Source: Anisakis pegreffii (lineage: Eukaryota; Nematoda; Chromadorea; Rhabditida; Anisakidae). Taken from it: a stretch of 64,000 bases of DNA. Positions within the stretch are counted from its first letter, which is position 1, and the number at the start of each line of letters is the position of its first letter. The position numbers and the translations under genes are program-made. Location of the stretch: contig JAPYMA010003015.1 of NCBI GenBank assembly GCA_035041965.1, positions 1-64,000 of the forward strand. Direction: 5' to 3'. A model generated the notes under the pieces. The model was not told where the DNA came from. It did no database searches and saw nothing but the letters and a program-made list of their open reading frames with translations. Below are positions 22,326-35,320 of this stretch, in pieces.

Positions 22326-22904
22326 TATTGCTGACTGATGTTACCAGTGTTGTCAGCATAATCGAAATTTGTGGTCATCTAGCTTAATCGATCAGTTTTT
22401 AAACCAAAATAAGTGCCTGAGATGGTTGGTCAGTTGATCGTTGTTCGATCGATTTGATTGATTTAATCCTCATCCTGCAGGCACTCAATCAATACTTGAC
22501 TACATCACATGTCACGCTCTATTAATGAGATTTATAACGATGATGGTGAACGATGCATCGTGCTCTGATAAACCATAGTAAACGAATTAAATTCATTGAA
22601 TTAATGAATTTAATTTCTGATATTCATGATCGCCATTACACAAATGCCATCTGTTCAGTGCCAATTTCTGATAAAAATCCTACCAATCATTAAACAGAAC
22701 AATTGCCCGCATTTCATTGTGTTTATTCTTTCGCATTTATTGCTAGTAAAATCGTCATTATTATCAGTATCGTTGTTGATCTAATGACCATCATGATAGG
22801 AATAAAAATAATCATTAAAATTTTTTACAAAAGAATATATTCTCACCTGTTCGCTACATCACTTTTCTTTCCATCTCCTTTTTTTGCTGTTTATCTTTTG
22901 CAGC

Positions 22905-22948
22905 CGTAAGGCTGGCTGCAGTTCACCAGTACTGCAGCCAGCCTTACG
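22905..22948. repeat. Perfect 18-bp hairpin
   Basis: CGTAAGGCTGGCTGCAGT at 22905-22922 is perfectly repeated, inverted, at 22931-22948, with an 8-nt loop. It is GC-rich against an AT-rich background. It is short for a miRNA precursor and could be a transposon remnant or a cruciform-forming site. Confidence 0.8.
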
Positions 22949-23635
22949 TTGCGATATTATTAGTTGTTTCTTCAGAGTGCATCTCATTTAGAGATGTTTG
23001 ATTAGAATAATCGGTATTCTTGTATCGAAAGTTCATCATTTGCCATGGAAACCGCCAATTTGACATGGATAGGCTGGATTACATTTGCAGTGCATACACC
23101 TTAGACAGTCAACGGCTGAAATACTGCTAAATTACTGAGCTTAGTGGATATTCATCGTTCTGAGTGCCTCGGATAATCGATTTCGGGTCTTTTCAAATCA
23201 CGGAATGATGCTGTCAATTTTTAATTGATTGCGAGTTAGACTTCTAAACGTATGAATGTTATGCTTGAATGAGCCGTGCAAATAAGCTCACTCATCACAG
23301 GACGTGTGTATATCATTCAAATTTACACAAATCAGTGAATCCTGTTGATTCTTATGTTCCATTTCCTTTCGCAGCATTGATAATTCCCTTAAAATATTAT
23401 TCTATCATAGTTATCATTTTCATTATCATCTTTGCTATCGCTGCCATCAGCAACTTTATTAGTGTAGTTGTTTTTTACGTAATAACCGTAGTTTCAATCG
23501 TTCATGCATTGTCCAATCAACCATTTAAAAAGTTATGTTAAAGATAAATTGAGATGATGAATATCAGCCGAGCACACTTCCCAGTGATTCGCTATGGATA
23601 GTATTTTGTGCTTCAATAAGATAATGAGTCTAGGA
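22949..23635. other. Non-coding spacer
   Basis: AT-rich sequence between the hairpin and the hAT element. No gene or strong structure seen. Confidence 0.5.
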
Positions 23636-24368
23636 CAGCGGTTCTCACGTTCGGGTGCTACATTACCCCTTTCGATGATCTGGCAGGCCGCTGATTCGAT
23701 TCGATGATCATGCAACCGATTATGATTGCATGAAAAGCTATTGTCTATGACACGCTATCTTCAATTGATTAAAATGGATTCTCATTCTTTTCAGACGTGT
23801 TGTATTCACTCTCATAGCTATTGTATGTGAATATCGTTCTATTGATGAGTTTTTATCATTCACTTCGTCTCATTTCACTTCACAGTTCGAATCAATTTCT
23901 CATTCTGTAGCATATACTATTCATTGGATACGTTGACGAGTGTTGACAACCGAAGTCAGCAATACAGCAGTTGCTCGACAGTCTGATAATCAATTATAGA
24001 GCGTATTTGATAGAATGAGAATTTGACTTCAATTGTTGAGTGAAATGAATGAGAAATTATTGAAAGTCAACCATTTTGGTGATAAAAGCTATGAGAGTAA
24101 TTATAGCAGCATGTAAAAGAATGAAAATCTTGTTAAAACAAATGAAAACCATGTTAGGCCAGGACGAGCTAATAATACTCAGAAAATATAGGAATGAAGA
24201 GTGTTGCCATCAAATAACCGCCTTTACATATCCGAGTTCAAAAACACCATCACAATGACGTTCTGTCTTAACATAACACGGAATACTAATCTCCTGATCC
24301 CCTCCATTACCCATTGACACCTCCAAATTGTCCAAAATGGGTAATTTCACCATCTATGAGAACCACTG
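23636..24368. mobile_element. Non-autonomous hAT-type element, copy 1
   Basis: A 733-bp element bounded by imperfect 12-bp inverted ends, CAGCGGTTCTCA at the left and TGAGAACCACTG at the right. It is flanked by a perfect 8-bp duplication, GTCTAGGA, at 23628-23635 and 24369-24376. CAGNGNTTCTCA ends plus 8-bp duplications are typical of hAT (Charlie-like) transposons. An inner inverted pair (CTCTCATAGCTAT near 23812 and AGCTATGAGAG near 24088) adds foldback potential. No transposase is present. Homologous to 32768-33529 over its length and, in part, to 24929-25186. Confidence 0.85.
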
Positions 24369-24928
24369 GTCTAGGAATATTATTTATCCATTCCCATTCG
24401 GTCCTGCATTAATATAGCCGTAACCTGTCTCATATTGTATCATCGTTCCGTTGCTACAAACGATCTTTGCATTCGATTCATTGGAATTTAACGATAATTG
24501 CATCAGTAACGATAAACGGTTCACAGTGGTTAGTGCTGATGCATCCGATTAGCACATAAACAAGCAAAGATGTAAGATGCGAATTTTAATTGAAAATCGA
24601 CGCGAAACGCCTCTATCGATATCACTCGAATGCAATTGGATATCATTCATCTTCCAGCTATACATCACGTATATTATATATTTCCATATGTCAACATATT
24701 TTTCCCATTAATTTTTTCACCATTGCTCATTTCCTACTCATTCGGCTTAACCAGTCAGTGTTCATTGTCTTTAAACCGTCGTTTAGATTTAGCTTTGCTT
24801 ATTCTCATTTCCTGAAGATACGGAAGCATAGTGCTTTTGATAGCGTGCAAGTAGTTTGATCATTCTTTGAGTCTTTGATATGAATTTTAGCTAGTTTGAT
24901 CAGTGCATTTGTAGAGTCAGCGATAATC
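24369..24928. other. Non-coding spacer between hAT elements
   Basis: No gene seen. Starts with the 8-bp target duplication of the preceding element. Confidence 0.5.
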
Positions 24929-25186
24929 CAGTATTTCTCATAGAAGGTAAATTACCTCTGGGAAGTGATTTAAGGGTGTCAGGGGTAATCGATGGGGACG
25001 GAGGAATACTATTTCATGGAGTACTTGTTTCATTGCAGAAAATTAATTTCGTTCACGTCACCGGAGAATTTCTGAATCTCAACGTTATACATAGAAATAG
25101 TAAATCAGTACAGTGATGGAAGGGGTAATGATGGTCTTCCGGACCATTGAAGGGGGTAATAGAGTTTCCAGGCGTGAGAAACACTG
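24929..25186. mobile_element. Internally deleted hAT-type element, opposite orientation
   Basis: Ends CAGTATTTCTCA and TGAGAAACACTG match the hAT ends at 23636-24368. The first 40 bp match the reverse complement of copy 1's right end, and the last 30 bp match the reverse complement of its left end. This is therefore a 258-bp deletion derivative inserted the other way round. The 8-bp flanks (CGATAATC and CATCAAAC) do not match, so the target duplication has decayed or one end is misplaced. Confidence 0.7.
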
Positions 25187-27582
25187 CATCAAACGGATTT
25201 CAGCCAATCATGCACTAAGAAAAGACAGCAAGAGCCATACGACTCCGTCTGTTCTTTTTTCGTTGATTACTAGAAATAGGACAACAACGTGACTGGCAAC
25301 GGATTTGTTGGTTCTGAAACAAATTCATTAAGTATTCATTGAAATCTGTAGAGCAAGCTGGCTTGCGATCTGAAATCGCTACTTCGTTCATTCTCTCATC
25401 GAAATGAGTTCTTGTAGCAATCGAAAAACTTCATTGTACTTAAACGATACTGTTTTTGAACAGCTTTCGAAGTTTGAAGGATACCACCAACTCAAGCAAT
25501 GCCACGCATGACGAGTCACTCCCAAAAAATATGAGATTGCAAGTAGTGAAATAAAAAACCGTGTGAATTCAGCACGAATTACTCAACATTCACCATGTTC
25601 CTTGCAATATTCCGAGACAAGTCGGCTCATTTCTAATTTCAGACATTGTAAACAATGAGTGAGTGAATGAAGATTGTAAATATTGAGTGTTGTGTTGAGT
25701 GATTGTAAATGAATGTGCAACGAATGAATCGGCTGAATAAACATTCGAGTATTCCTCATCACAAGTGCAAGCAAGAGCAGCAATGCATTCAAGCAAGCTA
25801 GCCGAGCAAGCTAATAATGCAGATATTGTATCGTGAACATATTGTATCGGCAAATAGACGACCAACTGAGTGGTACCCGTTTGTGACACGACTGTTTCAT
25901 ATTCAATCATTTTTTATCTATCATCATACCTATATCATTCGTTCATTCATAATTTTTGCTGTTATGTACCTCACAATCAGGAAGCCTCAGGAAAAGTAAA
26001 TTCACCCTAATCAGCTGATCAGTTTAATCGTTCGCTCATCATGTTTGCTCTTGAAATATTCACCGTATTGATCCCGTCATTTCTGGTGGCCGTAATCGTA
26101 GTGATCATTTTTTTGCCTGCGAGAGAAAAATCCGTGTCAAAAGTCCTAGAAATCGGGGAAAATTTCATTATCTGGATTTTAAATTGCGTTCCACGAAATT
26201 TCAAGTTGATGAAAAACGCAAAATTGAGGTGGGTGGTTAGACATGTTCATAGTAATGTTGGGTTGTTTAACCTCTTCAACGATTTCACACTCACAGTGGG
26301 ACTTCTTCATGCCATCGATCAACCGAACATGCCATGAATTTTCAACAATTCATTCAGCATTCTTAATCAGTTCTTTTAATCTCCAGCATATCAACACGAT
26401 TTTTCAAGTACTCAAATTGTTCCATCGTCTATTTTATTTCGAGTGAGTTCATGGAAACCTAGGCTCCTACGTGCCCATACTTAACATCTGCCAACTCTGA
26501 TCGAATTATGTTCGAACAAATTATTCATAAATCATATGATCCCGTCTGTTGGTTGCAATTACTGATGATTCACAGTATTAATGTTTATCAGACAACAAAC
26601 TGACTGATAAGCATCAAATTACCGAATGCAGTCAATTATAAACATCAGAACAGTTCAAATGTCCATAAATATATCCCTGGAATAACCTTTCTGAATTCGA
26701 TAGCATCTTTGAGAATCAGCATCGTTCACGTTTCGTCTTAATGTCATCAGACTAAAATTTAGCATTCCAGCAGCACACTCATCCAATTACACTTCTATTG
26801 ATTGAGTGACTGCTGATGCATTCGTGATGTGAGTCATTTCATCCAATAACTTGCTCATTTTCAAGATCACATTCCACTACGTAAATTTTAACCTCATGCC
26901 AGCTTACGATTATCTGCACTTAATATTCTTCCATAAAAATGCAAACAAATGACACGTTTTCTGATCAGTCTACCTTGCTATCTTATCAGTTCATCCATCG
27001 AATCATTGCTATCAGTTTTAATCGTCTCTTTCTCGCTGTGCTTATCAAGAGACACCTGATTATTCTTATCTTTCTTGCTGCTAAAAACTTCTGACTTTAT
27101 TATCGTTTTTAGTTTGCATTTCATTTTAAGAGTGACGAATGTGCCAGTGATGTGTGCTCGTATTATAATATTCATAAATGTTTATGAATGAAATTTCTAA
27201 ATTGGTTCATTTTTATGTTGTGTTTGAATGTATAATTCCGTTCATCCTTTCTCATTCAGGTGACTATATGAATTCACATGCACATTCCATTTATTACCAG
27301 TAAATTATTCATTTTCATTGGCAATATTCATTTGCTCGTCATCTCACAAGCACGAATGAATTGCTTGCTCTTATTATATGGGCTTGCTATCGAAAATGCT
27401 CTCATGCATTCCGCTCGCTTCGAATTTTGATGCTTTTACATCAATTTTTAGATTATATTCATTGTATTTATCACATTACCTGAACAGATATAAAGTTTTT
27501 CGAGTATCGATGACAACGATATGTGCTTAGGTTGGTTTCGACACAAACAGTTGTTGAATGCAACGGTTATGAAACTTTCAGG
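25187..27582. other. Non-coding, one weak exon candidate
   Basis: Mostly featureless AT-rich DNA upstream of syntenin. The only candidate is a frame at 26041-26232: ATG, a strongly hydrophobic stretch (FLVAVIVVIIFLPA) and a GTGGGT donor. A possible second exon follows at 26387-26440 (after TCTCCAG, before GTGAGT). This could be a small membrane protein, but frames of this length also arise by chance here. Confidence 0.35.
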
Positions 27583-30500
27583 ATGTCTCTATATCCGACT
27601 CTCGAGGATATGGTCGTTGATCAATATGAAACGGTAAGTTGATCCGAAAAGCACAATTAATTTCAGCCAACTTTCAGCCAGATTTCAATAACTCTCTACG
27701 ATTACGCCTTATGCCACTATTTGATTTTCGCAAATGAAAATCTGTATCACTGAACTGGCATATCTACATTAATATAACATATTCGCATAGGAATGTGATA
27801 CTGAATATTGCAAATACATCATTCATAATATTGCAATTGGTTATGATCAGCAACTTAAATTGTTGCATCGAAAGAGCACGGAGGTTTAGAATAAGAACAC
27901 TCTCGAAACAATATTAATTCAGCAACTCTTATGATGAGCGTATTTAAAGACTTAGACATCGTCATTGTCAATGTTTCTAAAGATTTGTTTAGGTGGATTA
28001 AGGAAAGAACAAGGCTTGCGACTGTTTGAACAATTGAGCAATTAGGTAGTGAACGCTAGACTTTGAATGATGAGCGTATTTGTTCTCAGCAGTTTTTCCT
28101 CAAAATCGTTCTTTTTCGTAAGGAAAATGACGCGCACATCTTCCCCTGGAATAATGGAATTGCTCATATAGGGAGAACGAATGGGAAATAGTCAATATTT
28201 TAAGCTAGACAAAATGGCTTCTTATTTGAAACATGATCAACTTCGCTGTCACAGGAATTTTTTTTTCGAACGAAACGATTTTTTTTCGAATACGCCATTA
28301 AAGATTTGATTCGATGTGCTTTTCCCTTCGAATATATATTTAGCTGAACAGATTCAGAAATGAACATTTGTTCAAGCTGAGCACTTTTATTTCACTGAAC
28401 ACTTTTAAAAATTAAAATTTTCAGTGAAACCTTGAGCTAACTTATCAGTAGTGAGTTGGAACTGATCTCTGTACTTAATTTTTATTCTCGAACATTTTCT
28501 CCATCGTCTTCTGTTGAACACTTAACAGGAATGAACAAATACTTTTCACAGGACTGTTCCACTGTCATTTTCATGTGCACATTAACAGCCAGATGCATAG
28601 AACTCTCTGAAGAGAGCAGCCCATAAAGGTGGAAAAATTTCATTGCTAAACGCCCTTTCACAGCGGCTAATTCTCACAGAAATGGATTATCTGACTGATT
28701 CAAATTTGACGTCGTAATATTTCCAATAGCAAATTCAGATGCAACGCGATACCGATAGTGGTCGATGTGCGATGTCGCAATATCCTGAACCATCCGCACC
28801 ACTCTACGAAAGTCGAACTGCGCAAAATCGTAAGACAATATTCTCAAATTCAGTTGTTCTTCGTTTTTCTGAATCTTTTACTCCCACAGAACGTATGACC
28901 TCAGCGAATACTACTTTCTAAGTAAAGTAGTACTGCGACAGTTCGTTTGTGACGCCGATGTCGTTCGAAAAGCGCTTCGGTTCACTTTTGATTAGCTTTG
29001 TTTTGCATTGCAAAAACCATCGCTTTTCAGCGCCACCAATTTATGAGTCAATTCGAGAATGTGGTGCAGCCAAGGGAGGTAACTGAATGTTAACGTCTTG
29101 AATTGTTCAATCCTATTCGAATTACTTGAAATCTTCGCAGCACTTCTCAATCGCTGATGGTTTTCCGTTTCGGCGCTTGAATCTTTTCTGACCTATTTAT
29201 GACCTCTATCAGGAAAGGTTTCGGGAAATTTGGGTTCACTTGAAGTGCAGTGGAAAAAAGTCGTCATTTTGAAAAATTGATTTTAATTGTTAGCGGTGTT
29301 TGGGATCTGTTAAGATGACCTTTTTAACAGAAATTAATTTATTCACTCAAATGATGGTATTTCTTGAAATGAGAATATAAGACGAAGAATATGAAACGAA
29401 ACAATTGAAAAATCCCTTCGAGATACCCAACTGGTTGTTCAGTGAATTGATCTTGTGAAATTACTTTTGATCACCGCACCTAATTTTTACAGTCTGCGCT
29501 TATCCCACTCTACCCAACTACTTCGCATGTACCGCAGCTCAGGCTCAGTCCGCTCATTCTGCACAACAATCGCCTTCTGCAAATGATACCTTACAAAGGG
29601 TTCGTTTTCCTTCGTGATATTTTTTTCCATTTGAATGCTTTCTTCTGTAACTGAAACTGCGATGTTTCCTCAAATAATGCTCACCTCGTTCGCCCTCAAT
29701 GAAATACGCTTGCCTTAACCAGATCTGTGCCCAGAAAAGAGTTCTCAATCAAGCAATCTATTCAAACTGTATAACGAATAGTTGTTGCTGAATTATTACA
29801 AAAACGCTTGAAAGCGTTGCACAAATTTGCACAAACCATCTGTATGTATGTGAAAATAGTGAGTTTTTGAATTGCAGAAATTAATTTCGGATGTAACCAC
29901 GACCATCATTTGGTATCTATTGTTGTTGTTATTATTGTTATCGCAGTCGAATTAACGATTTTGTGTTGGTATTGATTAGCATAACAAAGATTAAAATTTA
30001 TCGTGAACAACGACAACCATTCAATTCTGATGCACCAAACGTTTCGATTAATTCGAGCGTTCAGATGATTGCCTTGCATTAGTCGTGCGTACTTTTGATT
30101 ATGATGGAACATCACCGTTGCTAGTGATGACACATTTTTAGTTCGATTTTGTAACAAGTACCGAAAGTTCTCAATTTTAATGACTATGTTGTGCTGTGTT
30201 CAGTGTTTGATTACTTTTCACCTCACTGAATACCATTCGAGCATATGCAGCCACTTGGAATTTCAACCGATATTTGATCAACATCCTATTTATACTTCTT
30301 GTTTTTGCTCTTTATCTAGCATATTTATGTAGATTTGATTGTAGTGTACTATGGCTTATGAATAAGTTTTTTGAGATGCTCACAATGAATTCATAATCTT
30401 TATAGCATGTTTTTTCATTGCTTTTATCATTCATTATTTCAACAATTGCTATCGGAAGGAACTATGAAACTATTCCAAACTGGAACGATTATACTGATAA

Positions 30501-33500
30501 GACTTCGTTATCAGTGTGCGTTTCTATGAACTCTGGGGATCATAAATGATCCACAACTTGCACTGGTCTCAACTATGAGCAATCGAACACATCAATCTCT
30601 TTTTGATACCATTCGTACTCGATTGGTTGGACATCAATTAGCACCGAATAATGATAAATGAGGATACAATTAAGACAGATAATATCTCCAATAGATTCGA
30701 TAGAATGCGATTAAAATAATGATAAAACATTATTTTATAGCAGCTGTTTGTGTGTGTGTTTTTTCAAGTTGATCAAGAGAATTTCATTCGAAGTGCTTTG
30801 AATTGAAGAGTGCATCTGTGGCGAGTGGCACGTCAACGAATCATGAATCTGTTGTGCTGAGGACACCAACGATGATTGCGCCGATTACGAGTCAGTCGAC
30901 TGGCTTCTTTAGGGCGAATGTTACGCACTGTGTTCGACAGGCGATGCTTGCAAAGGACAGAAATGGCAAATACGGAATGCGATTTCGATCGATCAATAAG
31001 GTGATCTGATGGAATATCCACAATGTTGTTTGTGCCTTATGGCCCAATGAGCAATGTGTGGTCAATGAGTAATTCTCGTCTGAAATCAAAAACAATCATG
31101 ACGAATGCCCTAACAGTTGGAAGGTCCATTCAGAATAGGTTCCTCAGAACAACCCATTAAATTGTTTTGAAATTTATTTGGAACAGAGAAAGCAATCGTT
31201 GATTACATTTAATTGTAGCACTTTCATGCAATCCAATATTCCATGCTTCTATCATTGGTCTCATATAACTCATCCTGAAAATGCTACCGAACTGCTTCGC
31301 TTCGCTCATTTGACATTACCGTTTACATTGAAACTCTTCATAAGAAACTGCATACTGAAAATTCATTATTGCTGCGAAAATAAGTCTGGTCGATTTTACA
31401 GGGTATATTCGTGCAGTTCGTAGCTGACGGCTCTCCTGCCGCTTATGCTGGAATTCGTTTCGGTGACCAGATCTTGAAACTTAACGACACCGAAGTGATT
31501 GGAATGACTGCTGATAAGGTCGGTGGTTGATAATGTTAGCTCAAGTGTCAGTTCTAACTGAAAGCCAGCAAATTTCAGCGCTATCATCAATGATTTGCGT
31601 TACAATTTTGTGGAGGTCATGAGAACAATCGTAATAGCCATCGTTAAGTCGGGTGACAGATACAGAAGGAAAATTGCATTGTCTTGATTACAGTTTCCTC
31701 CAAGCATGAACATGAATGCACATTATGATGCTTTTAAGCCTCAAGAGGAGAGGCTTTTTTAAGCGAATTTCAGTCATATTCCTAATGTTGGTTGTTCTTA
31801 ATTTCCCAGCAGTTCTACTTCTCGTAGAGTGGCTCCTAACTTGGAACGGTTTCTTTTAAAGTTGATGAACCTGGTGATATTTTCAAGTTGAAAACGTGCA
31901 GAAAGTATAATATCTGTTGCGTTCTTAGAAGGAATCGGTGATGAAATAATCGCGAATTTGTTTTCAGGCAATGGATTTAATGACGAACACGAAGAACCCG
32001 CAACAACTTTTGGTGACGTTCCGAGATAGGTAACAGTTCAACTCACATTCTTTGGTTTTTGCCCACTCGAACACACATTCCTTTTCTAATTGTTCGCGTT
32101 ACCGAGGCAATTCTTAAGATACACGTAATTCCAAACCAATGTCATTATGACATTGGCTTGGAATTACGAGCTCGAAGCCCTGTAAGCAGCTACCTGAGTC
32201 AGGCTGCTGCTCAGACTCAGATAGTTGCTTACAAGGCTTCGAGTTCGCTAGGACATGTATGCAACTTAACGCAGTGGAAAAAAACGTACGGTGCATTGTT
32301 AGGGGAATTTTGTGATAGCCTAATGCATAATATTTCAGCCAGCGAATGAAAACTGCATGCCTTCAATTGAAAAAATGCTGTAAAACAATACAGCTGGTTG
32401 AACTGCTCAACATATGTTGATCGAATATACACTCACTTTTGATATCTTTCTAAAATTGAAGTCTTAAATGTCAAGAGCTTTTCATTTGCTGCAAACCAGC
32501 TTATTGTTAGATAATCTATACAGCAGTATCAGTTCGTTGAATGTTACAGGCCTTTCGAACGTACCATAACGCTCCATCGGGATAGCAGTGGCAATTTCGG
32601 GTTTACGCACAAAGAGAATCTAATAACAGCAATCGCAAAAGATTCAAGTGCTAGTCGTAACGGTCTCTTAATTCAGCATCGAATTATCGAGATTGATGGA
32701 CGGAATGTTATTGCTTATAAGGTTGATATTTACTCTATCAAAGCCGATCTTCTTCATTGGGCTAATCCAGTGATTCTCACATTAATCCTTTTAATGATCT
32801 GGCAGGCCGCCGTAACATCCCCTCCCCCTCCCTCCCACTTCTTCAATGATTGCATTCGATTATGACTGTACGAAAAGATATTGTCTATGATACGCTTACT
32901 TCAATTTGATTTAAATGGATTCTCATTCTTTTCAGGCGTGTTGTTTTCGCTCTCATAGCTATTACATGCGAGTATCGTTTTATTCATGATTTTTTCTCAT
33001 TCACTTCGTCTCACTTCACTTCACAGTTCGAATCGATTTCTCATTCTGTAGCATATACTGTTTACTGGTTACGTTGACGAGTGTTGACAACCGAAGTCAG
33101 CAATACAGCAATCGAATTGAATTGTCCAACAACGTTCGACGGTCAAATGTTCAATTATAGAGTGTATTTGATAGAATGAGAATTTCATTTCAACTGTTGA
33201 GTAAAATGAATGAGAAATTAGCACAAGAGAACACTTTTGGTGATAAAAGCTATGAGAGTGACTATAGCAGCAGGTAAAAGAATGAAAATCTTGTTAAAAC
33301 GAATGAAAACCATGTTAGGCCAGAACGAGCTAATAATACCCAGAAAATATGAGAATGAAGAGTGTTGCCATCAACTAACCGCATTTACTTATCCGAGTTA
33401 AAAAACACCATCACAATGACGTTTTGTCATAACATAACACCGAATACTAATTTCCCGACTCACTCCATTACCCCTTGACATCTCCAAATTACCCAAAATA

Positions 33501-35320
33501 GATAACTTCACCCCCTATGAGAAGCACTGAGAAAATCAGTGCATACGTTAGTCCCTTTTCCATTTCAAATCTGCAGTGGCCGTTGAAGATTGAATTATTC
33601 CTTGACGAGTATGTGCAAGAAATGAAAGAAGCACTAGGAAGCAATTAAGAAACAGTTAAGCAATTACATAATTTATAAGCGAGTTCTTCTCAAACAATAC
33701 CATCACTGGGAATAATGCGAACAAACAAGTGCGTGAGATTTGTTGATATTCTGTTGATTGCATGACGCCGATGGGCAAACAGTATCTTCAAGAGTTGCAC
33801 ATTCATGATTATTTAATTCGGTTGTGGCCAAATTCGCAGAATTTTCACTGCTGAATAAATAAATACTCATTAAGAGTATACGGAATTTCCACTGCTAAAT
33901 AAATAATACTTAGTAAAAGTAAAGCTGAGCCTTAGTAAAAAAGTAAAAAAAAAGTCGCCGCGAAAGTGGTTCAATAGGAGGTATTTCATTTCGGTGTACA
34001 TTTGTCGTAGAAGAAAACTGAATGGAAGTGTAAACATAAAAAGATACTGCAATATTTTGGTCTGATTTCATTTTTATGTTAAAAATTATGGTTTCTGAAT
34101 GTTGCCGTGGTGTAAAAGCAATTCAATCAACTCTTAAATTGCGTGGTACTAGTGGTGAATGTGGCGATTGTATGAATTAGATTATTTTTTGACAACAGTT
34201 AAACCAACGAGATGATGAAAATGCACTCCAGGATTAGAATTGAACGAAATTCGCTAACGGGTACAATTCGGTCGTTGTTTGCAAATGAGAAAAATTGTCG
34301 ATGAGTATCACCCACTAACTGAGTAAAGTATGGCGTGTCGAAATGGACTTATGCTGAAACTAAATGCAACCGTTAGATTTATAGCATACCAGAATCTATG
34401 CATTGAATCGAAATTTCTTACGTACCTCAATCTTATAACATGAAAGCTTGATCATTCAGCTGCATAATGTATTTTCATTTGTTGAGTGGTATGTGATCGA
34501 GCGATTCTTTGAAGGGCGATTTTCTGAGTCCTTTAGGAGTTTCTATTCCCGTGTTCTCAGCTACCGTGTGTATCGTTTGTCTGTTACGATCTATCATGTT
34601 CAGTAACATAATGAACTGGCGACAGTCTCTTCCACTCAAGTTGCTAACGTGAAAAATTATTCAGTAAACATTTGCATCGCTCTGTTATCTTTTAATGCTT
34701 TTCACTCGTTGTTGCTTGGAGGCCAAGAAACGTTCGCTAATCCACAAAAATCAAAACGAAGCTATAAGCAGTAGTTCCGGTTAATCTCCCAAACGCTGCT
34801 GATATTATCTTTTAAGAACATTCTTTCTAAACCACTGATCTCCAATCGATTCCGTGATCAGTGAAAGTTTTGTGTGCATCTTAATGAATATTAAATCCGT
34901 TGCTGATTGATATTGATTCAATATGCTTTCAGAACAAAGAAGTGAAAAATTGTTTGAACGACGCACCACAAACTGTAACCTTAACAATTATGCCAACTGA
35001 ACTGTATGACGAGCTCGTGAAAAGGTTTTCATCAACAAAAAATTTTCATCAATTTACTATTTTTAATGAAAGATTCAAAAATTTATTTCTTAACAACAGC
35101 ATTTGAATACGGATAAGATGGCACGGTGATATGTGTTCCTTTGTTAACTTCTTCTGAATTGTTTCTCACGTAATGAAGTTTCATCGAAGAAACTCATTTG
35201 TTCGATTTGTTCGTTTAGTACGATCGAATTCATCGGCTTCAATTTCTGATCATTTTCAGGATGGATTGGTCTCTGATGAAGAAACAAGATCATAGCATTC
35301 CAGAGATTTATTCATCATAG
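27583..35320 (+). CDS. SDCBP: Syntenin (tandem PDZ scaffold protein)
   Basis: Nine exons in agreeing phase, 314 residues: 27583-27633, 28739-28829, 29493-29599, 30809-31000, 31402-31518, 31968-32029, 32550-32721, 34933-35024 and 35260-35320. The start MSLYPTLEDMVVDQ is close to human syntenin, and a Tyr/Pro-rich N-terminal region (YPEPSAPLY, AYPTLPNYF) follows. PDZ1 (about 127-205) has GKYGMRF as its carboxylate loop and AGIRFGDQILKLN. PDZ2 (about 208-290) has FGFTHKENLITAIAKDSSAS and VTLTIMP. The C-terminus, HSIPEIYSS, parallels the family tail. Syntenin binds syndecan and other receptor tails through its PDZ domains and, via N-terminal motifs, ALIX, in trafficking and exosome formation. A TTTCAG acceptor one base before the ATG fits SL trans-splicing. 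The weakest boundaries are the exon 3 donor (GTTCGT) and exon 4 acceptor (TTGAAG). Some introns hold transposons and hairpins. Confidence 0.93.
32125..32243. repeat. Two adjacent foldback hairpins in a syntenin intron
   Basis: Hairpin A (32125-32167): GTAATTCCAA and CCAATGTCAT pair with ATGACATTGG and TTGGAATTAC around a very short loop. Hairpin B (32171-32243): CTCGAAGCC, TGTAAGCA and CTGAGT pair with ACTCAG, TGCTTACA and GGCTTCGAG around a loop of about 15 nt. Both sit in the intron between exons 6 and 7. This could be a compact foldback transposon or a structured intronic RNA. Confidence 0.75.
32768..33529. mobile_element. Non-autonomous hAT-type element, copy 2 (in syntenin intron)
   Basis: A 762-bp element with ends CAGTGATTCTCA and TGAGAAGCACTG, homologous in the same orientation to 23636-24368. 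Shared blocks include GATCTGGCAGGCCG, GTTGACAACCGAAGTCAGCA and the GATAAAAGCTATGAGAGT region. It lies in the intron between exons 7 and 8 of syntenin. The 8-bp flanks GGCTAATC and AGAAAATC match only partly, so this copy is older than copy 1. Confidence 0.8.

Larger units (their letters stand above)
18607..22904. other. Non-coding, scattered simple repeats
   Basis: No supported gene. The stretch contains the dispersed repeat at 19761-19946, AAATTCATTG-type local repeats near 21780-21880, and an ATT/ATC microsatellite near 22255-22320. A minus-strand frame at 19991-20257 begins with protein-like sequence (MDNCSMNFGTKEISIEDD) and a possible donor after PPPLVK, but no partner exon was found. Confidence 0.45.

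Noticed and set aside
22126..22359. Ile/Val-rich 77-codon frame
   Set aside because: Product of the ATT/ATC microsatellite.
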